From Polytrichum commune (lineage: Eukaryota > Streptophyta > Polytrichopsida > Polytrichales > Polytrichaceae): a stretch of DNA of 64,000 nt. Below the pieces are notes generated by a model that saw only the letters and a program-made list of their open reading frames with translations, was not told where the DNA came from and did no database searches. The stretch lies in assembly GCA_950295325.1 (NCBI GenBank), contig OX485806.1, positions 10,416,001-10,480,000 on the forward strand, read 5' to 3'. Made by a program: the position numbers and the translations under genes. Below are positions 49,796-60,030 of the stretch, piece by piece (positions within the stretch are counted from its first letter, which is position 1; each line of letters opens with the position of its first letter).

Positions 49796-50622
49796 TGATG
49801 AAAACTGCGTGAGCTTAATCAGCCTCATTGAAGAAAAAGATTCATGATGAGATCCAACTTTCAAGGGAAGAAGTGCTTAAGTATTAGAGGATGAAACAAG
49901 GAGCGTAAACTTGGAAAATACATTCGACAACGACATTACACATACTGCTCCATATGACTCTCGGCCGGTTGTCGGTATCTGTCAGCCCTACCTATGACTC
50001 CTACAGGGACTCTGGACATCTTTGATGGTTCCATATTTTGTAAGTATGTAAATAACATGTTCTCTGTGTGTAACTTACGACTTTAGGCTGGCAGTGTGGC
50101 ATTGTGCACTACTGTACTCTTCTCTGAATACTTTTAAAAGGCTCCAATTTTTGGTCTAATTTTCCTCACTTCGAAGTTTGTGTATTCGCAATGTGGCTGA
50201 CATCCGATAACTTATAGGCAAAGAGCTCGGAATTAGGGAACGTCATTGGTCAAGTGTCTTTTCTAAATTCTGCCATTCTTGACTCACAAGCATCATCCGA
50301 TAGGAGAGGTGATTAGTGCCGACAATTGACCGATTCAGTCGGCAAAGCAAGTCCTGGCCCCTTCGACCAATTCAAGAATGAAGAATAATAAGCATAGTTT
50401 CTGTGTGCGAGTTTACCTATTGTGAAGGCTTGGAGGTTGTGCCATTTATGATTTTTTAGTACATTGGGCCACATCGAGGCTTGAGCTGGCTTGCATCATC
50501 GTGTAAGTTACAAGTTGCATGGTGCACGGCACTGCTAGCTTACAGTGCTGGTACTCACACGATATAAAAATATTTTTTATTCTTTTGTAAGAGAAAGGAC
50601 AATACTAAATATATTGGACATA
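49796..50622. other. Intergenic DNA between exonuclease and ENGase
   Basis: No gene seen; unremarkable single-copy-looking sequence. The two genes are divergently transcribed from this region. Confidence 0.4.
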
Positions 50623-51210
50623 GGTGTTAAGTTACTCCTAGATCCTTCTAAAATGCAAGCTTTGCCGAGGATTTTGACTCATCAGGGGCTTACTTACTTT
50701 CTTAATATCAGATGACTCCAAGATCCCAGTGACGAAAAGGATTAAGTGATATATCCAATGTCGCAAGTGCTCAGCAACAACACTTATTCGAGACAAAATC
50801 GTTGCCATGATGCATGATGGGTAAGTTAGAGTCCCGTGTGACATGGAGCCACATGATTCTATCTCCTGGCAAGGGTTAAGTCATTGGCGCTGAAATAAGA
50901 CATTTATATTTCGACATAGGTTTGCTACCAGATCCTTTCAAGCTTTACCTTGGATTTCTCACTCAGGGGCTTGCTTACTTGAATTCAGATGACACCCGGA
51001 TTCCACGAAAAGGTTAAGTGATCATATCCAATTTCGCAAGTTCTCATCAACTTACTTATTCGAGACAGAATCGTTCCGTGATGCACGATGGGTAAATTAG
51101 AGTCCGCTGTGGCATGGAATCACATGATTCAATTTTCTGGCAGCCTGTGATGGTGAGAAGCTGTTTTGATGTGATAAGGGTCAAGTTAAGTCATTGGGGC
51201 CGAAAGAAAG
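50623..51210 (+). repeat. Two-unit tandem duplication in ENGase promoter
   Basis: Units begin near 50631 and 50921 (period about 290). Shared: AGATCCTT..AAnGCTTT, CTCA(T/C)CAGGGGCTTnCTTACTT, TCAGATGAC, AAAAGG.TTAAGTGAT, ATATCCAAT.TCGCAAGT, ACTTATTCGAGAC, GATGGGTAA.TTAGAGTCC and AAGTTAAGTCATTGG. The second unit ends about 30 bp before the first candidate ATG of ENGase. Confidence 0.85.
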
Positions 51211-51243
51211 GGAATAGTTGTCTACACGAAGTTCTGCAATAAA

Positions 51244-54200
51244 ATGTATAATTCCCTCCGAGCGAGCATACTGCGGAGACGAAAGCTCAAGTGGGTGTTA
51301 CAGCAAGCCAGGAGGTGGGTTTTTGCTTTCACTGAGAGGTTGTTCAGATTTTGGCGGATCGTTCGTTGGTGTGCTCCAAACATGGCAAACTCGGATTCAG
51401 ATTTGGCTCCGTTTCCACATCCACATTCAGATGGGGGCCTCCCCATTGCCTTTCCACTCACCACTTTGGAAGAGCTGAAGGAGAGAAGATATCTTTCCTG
51501 CCCCAATTTGGAGTTCCTCAAAAGCTCAGTTCCATTGAGGGATGGCTACAGTGGGCATGTGAAGCGGCCGCAGTTGCTTGTGTGCCATGACTACAAAGGA
51601 GGCTACCAAGAGGACAAATGGGTACAAGGGAAGCTGGGAATGGAAGGATACCATCTTTGGCACTGGCACTTGATCGATGTGTTTGTGTATTTCTCACATT
51701 CACTTGTCACAGTGCCGCCCCCGGGATGGATCAACGCTGCCCACAAGCATGGAGTTCCGGTAACTCGAGTCTGGGGGTTTGATTTCAGCTTTTCTTTTCG
51801 TGGATGTATGTCTCTCTTGTAATATGTTGAAATGATGATGTTTTTGTCATCGTTTATATGTGTTTCACATGTGATAGGTTCTAGGAACATTCATCACGGA
51901 ATGGGACCATGGTGCGTCCGTGTGCCGCGCTCTCCTCAGCGATGGAGAAACATCTTGTTTGTTCGCCTCTCGCCTTGCAGAGTTGGCTGATGTCTTGGGC
52001 TTCGATGGATGGTTGGTAAGCCTGCATCCATCCTCTCGTAAAGTTGTGCTTCCAATTCAATTAGAGTAGGTTTGAAATTTTTTTGAGTTTGTGTGTGCCC
52101 ATCTTGATGGGCAGATCAAGATGTCTTGGGCTTCAATGGGCGGTAGGTAAGCCATCTTATCCTCTCTCAACCTTGTGCTTTTGAATCATTCTTGTACATT
52201 TTGTTTTGAGGGGGATGTAAAGGTGTGTATCGTGAAGTCAGACTATGAGGAGGATCTCAGCCTTGGAAGTTACACACAGAGTTGTCAAGCTTCAACCTTA
52301 AGATTCAGGAGAGAAAAAGATGATACTGTTGTTCACATCCTTATCCTTCTGAAATGTCGGAAAGAAGCTTAGAGTAATAACCAGGAAGAGAAGGTTTGAA
52401 GAATTTTGAGTTTGTGTATGCCCATCTTGGTGGGCATGCCAAGCTGTCTTGGTCTTCAATGACTTGTAGGTAATCCAGCTGACAGTAGAGTATATCGTGA
52501 CATATTAAATGACTTGGGCTTTAATCCTCTCTCCACCTTCTGCTTTGATTCATTCTTGTGAATTTTGTTGTTGTATGGGCGCTCAAAACAAGATGTACAA
52601 GAATGAATGAAGAGCACAATGTTGAGAGAGGATGTCTGGTATCCTGAAGTCAGAATGCCAGGAGGATCTCAGCCTTGGAAGTTACATACTTAATAATCAA
52701 GCTCAGAGTTCAAGATTGACGAGAGGAGAAAAAAGATGATGCTACTGTAGACTCTTTGTCCACTAGATGAGGTGGGCTTGGTCACATCCTTCTGGAATGT
52801 TGGAAAGAAACTTGGTGTAACAGCTAGGAAGATTGGGTTTAAAGAAGTTTGATGAGTTTGTGTATTCACATCTTGATGGGCAGATCAACATCGAGAATCG
52901 GGTGGACGAGAAGGATATGCCGCGTCTACATCTTTTTGTGCAGCATCTTAGACATTGCATGCATGCTCTGATACCCAACTCTATCGTCATATGGTAAACA
53001 CCTCACCAGTTTTGGTCCTCTTGCCATGGTTTTGGTTGTATTGAACTGTTTTCTATACATCCAACCACAGCAGAATCTTTGCTCTGCAAATTTCATCTGT
53101 CCTTTGGACTTTTTGTGATAATTCTTCTGAGGGACCCCTGTTGTGTAGGTACGATGCAGTGACAGAAGAAGGTAAGCTGGACTGGCAAAATTGCTTGAAC
53201 GAGAAGAACCGGTTCTTCTTTGTTGACAGTGATGGTCTCTTTACCAACTACACTTGGAAGGTATGTTTTTACCATTTCTTCTGGCAAATTTTCAACATGA
53301 AAGCAAAATGTGAATCAGCAGAGTGGTCTCACTCTTAAAGATTGAAGAAGTAATTCTCATAGACGGACTATGATGTGGAAGAAGAACAAAGTTTCCTTGG
53401 TTGAAACTTTTCCATCAATCTACTCATAGCCGAACCAACCTTGCATCAAATTTCTGCAAGATGTATCAGTTGACCTCAAATGGTACAACACTTGCACACT
53501 AACGTGAGTTATGAATGTCAAGAGCAGGAAGAAATGGCCAAGTCAAGTGCAATTGCAGCTGGTGTAAGGGCAGCTGATGTGTATATGGGGGTGGATGTCT
53601 TTGGCCGCAACACCTTTGGTGGGGGTGGGTTCCAGGTATGCATATCATATACCAATTCTGGGTTTAAACCATACATGATTTGGTAAAATACATGCAGGGT
53701 CATAATCATAATTCACATGTAGATCTTCTTGCCTAGTTATCCTGTTATTCTTTGGGTACCTCTGTCTGTCTAGGCTTTCACATATAGTCCTGTTATATAA
53801 CATTCTTAAGTCGCCTGTTTTTTGTTTCAATGCAAATGGATTAATTCTCTGGTAATCCGGATCACCTAAGAATGATTCCATTGGGAACGCACCTCTTCAA
53901 TTGAACCCTAAACCCTAAACCTTAAACCCTAAAACTCTAACCCTAAACCTTGATTGTTGAGACTTTATCCTTGAAGCTAGAATAGTATGAGCACATCCTT
54001 ACACATGCTTAAGAATTCTATGTATCAGGATGAATTCTGGCATGACAACATTGATATAATATTTTGGCTGCATCTTTCAAAGGGTTTCTATTGTTGGGAG
54101 GGGGGCCATGCAGTGTGATGTAGCATTGAAGGCATCACGCAAAGCTGATGTGTCAGCAGCTCTATTTGCGCCGGCATGGGTTCTTGAAAGCAATCAACCC

Positions 54201-57200
54201 CCCTCTTTTGAGATTGCCCAGACCAGGTAAGTGAAAAGCATCCATCCCTCCAGCTAAGTGTTGGTGGTTATCATCTTTGTGAGAGGTGTTCGAGTAGAGT
54301 TCATAATCTGTTCTTTGTATATTTCTTTGCATTTGGTTTGAACGATCATTTGTTTCTTACATCAGAGCTTGAGGGCCCATGACCATCAAAATGTAAAACA
54401 TCTCATTGGTGGAAAATTCTGAGACTGTCCCATTTCACTTGACATCAGAGCTTGAGGGTCTAAGGGACCAAGGTAGTTTAAGTGGATGAAAAACCTACAA
54501 CGAGTCCTACATGGCATGCAATGGTTAATGATTCATGGTCTACTGGATTGTGCATCAAGCCCACCTTAAAGAGCTGGGTCTAACACAAAACTAGGAGACC
54601 ATGACACTTCAAAATCTCACAACCATGATTTATTATAAATTATTCTGTAAAAGGGTCCATATAAATAGGACGGTACCTAACAAAATAGTATATGGTGTAG
54701 AGCCTGGTTGCGTAGGTCTTTTCACTACACTTGAATGCCTGTGACCACATGAAATTCAAATTCAATTGTCCATGCTACACCCCTTCGGATGAGTCTCAAG
54801 GGCCCTCACAATTTTATGATCATGGCCCTTGGCCATAGTGTAAAGTGGCCCTTAGTAGAATCACACTTGTTCATTCCCTTTGAGGAAGTTGAATTATCTT
54901 TGGTGGCAATGTCTTCTTGTTCGCAAATTGATGTGCTGATTGTGATAATAATCTTACAGATGGTGGGGCACCATTGAGCGATGTTGGCCAGTGACGCGCT
55001 TCAATCCGACAACTCTTCCATTCTTTTCTGACTTCAATCGAGTTGAGTCCTGGTCTCTTGGGACATAGCGCTGTAATTTCCACAATGTCCATCTCAATCC
55101 AGAAATAAATAATGTAAAATGAGTTTGCGGCTTTCTGAGTATGATTGTCATAAATTATATGTCCAGATCCCGCTCTCAGAGGTTTAGCTCTCTAATGGGC
55201 TTACTCCTACGCGGTTGGAGGGAACAGGGCTGTGGAAATCTTGTATCTGTGGAAGGAGAGGAAGTCTCAAATCAACCATGGTTCAATCTTTCGTGCCAGA
55301 GCTTGCAGGTAACACTTGTGTGGGTCACCAAAGATTGTGCATTCCTTGTCTGCATTTTAACTGCTATGACTCAATGACATTTGAGTCACACCTCCACTTT
55401 CTCTCATCCATTGTTTGTGCATTTACAGCCATTGCTACATGTGATGTCTAATTCACAAATGGAGCAGAGTCTGGTGCAAAGCAGCATAAGGTGCTCTTTC
55501 CTTTCCACCTGATGATATCCATACTTATAGACCTTATTGAGGGAACTTCTATTACACTTAAGCATATTGACCATTTTGCAAAACTTGTCAAGTCTGGATA
55601 CTCTGTGTTAAAAAGCACATGACAGCCTTTCCAACCCAGATGGTTTACCTTTATAAAAATGGACACTTTAAACTCTGCATTTTCTCCCTGTAGGTCACTT
55701 AAACACGCAATTTGTACAAGACGATTAGCAAATCCAAATTGACGCTGTAGTTATTTTCCTTATTATTTTTTAGTTCATAAGGCTTATCATATTGAGAGAA
55801 CTCTATGATAAGACTTCTTATATTGATCATAGAGTCCTCCCAATTATGTGCACCATTGAACTTAAACTTGCTAACAGATGTTGAGCACTTAGTCCAATCT
55901 CTTTTAGACACATGTCCTTTTTGATGTCCGTTCTTGATTCCACGCTTAACCACTCACCACTCATGTATAGGTCTCTGATTAAGACAAGTAACTGATTTAG
56001 GCCTGCTTACCTTACAGGCACCATAGGTTCCAATTTACCAAAGCTTTTGTGCAGGGCGCTGCCAAGGCATATTAAGTGAAAACTGTCTTGTGGACAAGAT
56101 ACACCACTTAGTGCTCAGTACTTATTTTAACCCAATCGATGATGTGGCAGTCATGAGGCAGCGTATAGTGGAGGATCATGCCTTAAAATATATGGATCTG
56201 ATGGTATAGGCGTTGTACAACTCTATGAAGCCCACGTTCCTGTTGCTGGAAGCCCCATCCACATTTCGCACTCAGTAAGTACATGGCAAACTATCACAGC
56301 TTTTATTTTCAGGTTGATTCAATACTAAAGTCTATGTCAATTTAGCTTCAGAAGTGCTGGATAAATTCATCTACACAGAACGGCTCAAAGGGTTGCTAAT
56401 ACGCCGAGTACACACATGCTATGGCTATTTGGAAGATGGCTTTGAGTATTGACTTGTGCTAAGGGCCACTTTACACTACAGCCAAGGGCCTTGATCAACC
56501 ATGGAATTGTGAGGGCCCGCGAAACTCATCTGAAGGCTGTACCATGGACAACTGAAATTGAATTTTGTGTGGTCATGGGTCTTCAAGTGTAGTGTTTACA
56601 TACGCAACGGGGATCTCACCCAAATGCTCTTTCATTACCATCCTATTCTATTAATGTAGGCCCTTCCAAACAATAAGTTTTACTAAATCTAGGGTTGTGA
56701 GATTTTGAAGTGTCATTCTCTCCGGGTTATGTGTTACACCCACCTCTTTGAGGTGGACTTCGTAGACCATGAAACATCATTATCTATTGCATGCCATGGA
56801 GGACTCCATGTATGCTTGTTCATCCATTCAAACTTCCTTGGTCCCTTAGGCCCTCAAGCTCTAGTGTAAAGTGAAGTGGGCCAGTCTTGGCATTTTTGAT
56901 GAATGAGAGATATTAGATTTCAATGGTCACGGACCCTCAAGCTATTGTGTAAAGTGCCCATAACACTAACTTTAAATCAATTCCATCCGCAGTAGAGATT
57001 AAGAATCATCACGAAGCTTGTGGGTGGACTCATTTTCAAAGCAGCGAAGTTTGTAAAGGTACAAACTATGGTTGCCTGTCTGTGCAGGTACTACTTGAGA
57101 CCAGACTCCAAGTCTGCTTGGCGTTGAGAATATCCAGGGACAACTCATGGTTTCTGGTGTTATTAGTGGGAGATAACGAGGATATCCATATACCTCTATC

Positions 57201-57960
57201 CTCGCAGCGATTTGTCGTAAAATATTCTACACCTAATGACATTGTCCTTCAAGCAAGCAAAAACAAGAAGTGGTCTATACGCAACCACGTGCTCGAATTC
57301 GGAACCTGCATTTTGAACCAGATTTATGCAGTCACATACTCTCAAAACCTCGACGGAGATCGCCTTTTGTCCATTATTGAGGGAAATGTTCACGTAAACA
57401 ACAGCAAAGTAACTGGTGATGATTTGGATGGCATGGCTGCAGCAGGAGATGATGCTGCCTCATGCTGTGCATTACTAGGACATGTCCGCATTGCCACATC
57501 AGCACAGCACGATAGCACCTTACCTGGCATTCTGTTTGAAGGGTGCCACCTGGACATGGATGAAGTGACAGGTGGACAAAGATCTGTGAGCTTAACCCTT
57601 AGATGGGGTCTGGACATCCGAGGTGGAATTCAGCAGGGGTTGTGCAGGTGGGTGCAGTATCATGTATATTTAACAAAACAGGACCAGGTGGAATTGAGAG
57701 GGGACAACTCAGAAAGTGGACTAAGAAGCACTTTAGAGTTTCTGGGAATTGCAGTGGTGCAGGCATTTTCTGTCAATAAGCTTCTGGTAGATACTTCATG
57801 TCAGAAGTTAGTTTTTAGTGTTCGACCTCAGTGCGTGTGTGGAGTTTGGGGGCAGCCTACAGAGTCTCCCATTAACATCCCCGCTGTTTTAAGTAAGCAT
57901 TGGGCGCCCACCTCAGACCCTTCGCAACCGTTATTATCGATGATGGAGAATAATGTCTGA
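51244..57960 (+). CDS. ENGASE: Cytosolic endo-beta-N-acetylglucosaminidase (GH85), 11 exons
   Basis: Exons 51244-51759, 51878-52015, 52884-52993, 53149-53260, 53528-53635, 54114-54226, 54960-55041, 55228-55308, 55429-55490, 56151-56274 and 57088-57960 join in phase: 772 aa, or 726 aa from the Met at 51382 (MANSDSD), which is where plant homologues usually begin. It cleaves the chitobiose core of high-mannose N-glycans, releasing free glycans with one GlcNAc, in cytosol during glycoprotein turnover. Landmarks from Met 51382: HWHLIDVFVYFSH near 95-110; GTFITEWD in exon 2; the catalytic pair N174 and E176 in GFDGWLINIEN across the exon 2/3 junction; MGVDVFGRNTFGGGG; APAWVLE; WWGTIE; PWFNLSCQSLQ; then a beta-rich C-terminal domain in exons 10-11 (AAYSGGSCLKI, ALLGHVRIATS). 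The extra 46 N-terminal residues are Arg/Trp-rich and amphipathic. Exons 8-10 were placed by matching family order; exon 8's acceptor has a weak pyrimidine tract. Introns carry MITEs and a duplication. Confidence 0.93.
52016..52883 (+). repeat. Tandem duplication in ENGase intron 2 with copied exon edges
   Basis: The block TTGAGTTTGTGT.TGCCCATCTTG.TGGGCA occurs near 52083 and 52408, and as the true exon 3 acceptor near 52851. Between copies, GAAGTCAGA, AGGAGGATCTCAGCCTTGGAAGTTACA and a CATCCTTnTnCTTCTGGAATG-like stretch repeat. In the first copy the acceptor (CAG ending 52114) is joined after 32 nt (52115-52146) to a copy of exon 2's donor region (GATGTCTTGGGCTTC then GTAAGCC). In the second copy the acceptor AG is mutated, but GGTAATC remains. 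Confidence 0.8.
53907..53952. repeat. Interstitial telomere-like repeat in ENGase intron 5
   Basis: Six or so CCCTAAA-type units, some imperfect (CCTTAAA, CTCTAA), in a 45-bp tract. Confidence 0.8.
54360..54851. mobile_element. Harbinger-like MITE, copy D in ENGase intron 6
   Basis: About 492 bp with TTA on both sides (54357-54359, 54852-54854). The right terminus is GTGTAAAGTGGCCC; the left terminus lacks the outermost 10-15 bases but retains GCTTGAGGGCCCATGACCAT. The interior matches copies A, C and E. Inserted in the 733-bp intron without touching splice sites. Confidence 0.75.
56463..56960. mobile_element. Harbinger-like MITE, copy E in ENGase intron 10
   Basis: About 498 bp, inverted relative to copies A and D, flanked by TAA (56460-56462 and 56961-56963). 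The left terminus is GGGCCACTTTACACTA and the right terminus GTGTAAAGTGCCCA. Same interior motifs in reverse (GGTTGTGAGATTTTGAAGTG, CACCTCTTTGAGGTGG). Confidence 0.8.
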
Positions 57961-57971
57961 AGCAAGCCTAA

Positions 57972-58290
57972 GGGCCAACTTACACTATGGCTAAGGGGTG
58001 TGACCATAAAAATTGTGAGTGCCCTTGAAAAAGCATGCAAAGGCTCTACCATGAAAAGTTGAAACTGGATTTTGTGTGGAAACAGGCCTTTCAGTGTAGT
58101 GTAAGGAGATATGCGACCGGGTTATCAACTGAATGCTATTTCATTACTATCTTATTCTATTCATGTGGGCCCTTGTACACAATGAGTTGTAATAAATCAA
58201 GGGTTGTGAGGTTTTGAAGTGTCATGGTCTCCTGGTTTTGTTATAGACCTACCACTTTGAGGTGGGCTGGATGCAAAATCCAGTAAAGGG
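57972..58290. mobile_element. Harbinger-like MITE, copy F (truncated)
   Basis: Starts at TAA/GGGCCAACTTACACTATGG eleven bases after the ENGase stop codon, oriented like copy E. It matches for about 320 bp up to CACTTTGAGGTGGGC and then stops. It must form part of the ENGase 3'UTR or terminator region. Confidence 0.7.
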
Positions 58291-60030
58291 GAAACTTCAT
58301 TCATTCCTTAAAAGGGTTCCACTTCCTAGTGGATCTCTGAGCAATTTGGGCCAATTTCCCAGAGTTCTTAGAGCCTCAATCACCTGCTGGTCTGCCCCAA
58401 GGCGAGTGACAATTTTGTTGAAATTTCTCAGCAGCTAGCTGTGGCTAGTTTGCTGTACAAGAGCCCAAATTAGGGCTCACTCGATTCTACGTCGTTACCA
58501 AATTTCAATTGTTTTGAACACATATTATTTGACCAAAAAGTCTTTTCTTAAAAAGATCTGGATGTATGGGTGAAATCTGTTGTTGCAGCAAGTGGACATC
58601 GTTGAACGGTAAAAAATATCATAGAATGTACCACATGTTGATTTCCCATGGGCAGCGACTGTCCTACCTTCAGATGCCTGTCAGTTGTATGTGTAGGTTG
58701 GAATTCCAGCTTATGAAGATAAGTATGAGCCAATGATAGGACCATTGTGCGTTTTGCAATGGTATTGTTTTAACAAGAGTTAGTGTCATATGTGCCAACT
58801 TGAGACTCACATGTAGAAACTCTTTCATGAGTATGCCATATTGTGTGGATTACCACCCTTCATAAGTGCAAAATGGTCCTTATTGCAAAGGTATGGTTTG
58901 AGAATGGTCTTGAGCAATTTGACAAGCTATTGGGTGCATGCAAAGTTATGTGTGAGAATTTGGGACAAAATCACGTGGTCTCTGTGGCCCCCAATCAACA
59001 AAGGTGTTTGACTTAAGATGCTTTTGGCTTGGTATGCTCCGGGCTTTTCTGCTCCTTGCAACTGTGTTGTATGGGAGCTACACAGGGAGTAGTTCCCCTG
59101 CAATTTAAGGGGTCATGTGTGATAATTGGGTATTTTTAGGGGCTATGAAGTAATGTGCGCATTTATGTATATTCTACATATTTGATGAATAATCTTGAAA
59201 TATGACCGTCATATTCTCAAAGTGAATTTTTGATGCCCTAAAAGTTCGTTATGTTTTATAATTTATACTTTGAAACTTTAATTGAGACCCTATCTTCTAT
59301 TGCATCACTTTTATTTGGTGGAATGCTGGATAACCCCTTGGGGAGCTGTTGGCTCCTGCCACTGCAATTGGTTGCCTTTGTGTCCTGGCTATAGTCCTAT
59401 TTCATGTGTCTATCAATCTGTACATAGTGTCCGGTTGATTTGTGTCTCCTTTCTCATGGCTCCTCTCCTAAGCCCAGCTTAGAGTCCTTGAGTTGCTTTG
59501 TGAGATGTGCTATGTGTTTTATAAATCAATGGAAACAGCATTTGATTTAAAAAATTAATAAAATGATCCCAATGTATGTCCAAATCCAGCATATTGGGAT
59601 TTTCTACAATTTTATAAACAAGATTCAGGTCTTGAATTACATGAAAAAAGCATCAGAGGCATGATAATGCGAGCACCCAATGTGTGTGACAACAACGACG
59701 ACAATGAAGGAGTGTCAATTGGAATAGTCACACATGGTCACATTACTCTGAATGATTGTTGCTAAAGCTTATAGATCATTACCATATAATCTTTTCAATT
59801 ACCTGAAGCAAATCTTCTTTTAGACAAAACACCTGAACATATTTGTACTACATCTACAAAGGTGATTTTTTAGCAGAATAGTTCATGGAGACTGGATCAA
59901 AACCGAGGACAGGCAGTTCCTCTTGCTAAGGTGAAGAGGTGGTTGAAATGGGCTCTCATTCTCATGGGCCAAGGTTTGAACCATGAAGTAACCACTTCTC
60001 TGCATAGACATGATGGTACAAACTTGTGAT
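58291..60030. other. Intergenic DNA between ENGase and COX6A 3' ends
   Basis: Convergent genes end on each side. No other gene supported. The sequence near 59880-60030 is probably the COX6A 3'UTR. Confidence 0.4.

Noticed and set aside
53907-53952. Telomere repeat as a chromosome end
   Set aside because: Short, imperfect and within an intron of an intact gene.
55141-55377. Using an earlier acceptor (near 55187) to lengthen ENGase exon 8
   Set aside because: The frame stays open, but it would insert about 13 residues between DFNR and GCGNLVSVEG where the family has none. The acceptor at 55227 restores the family pattern.
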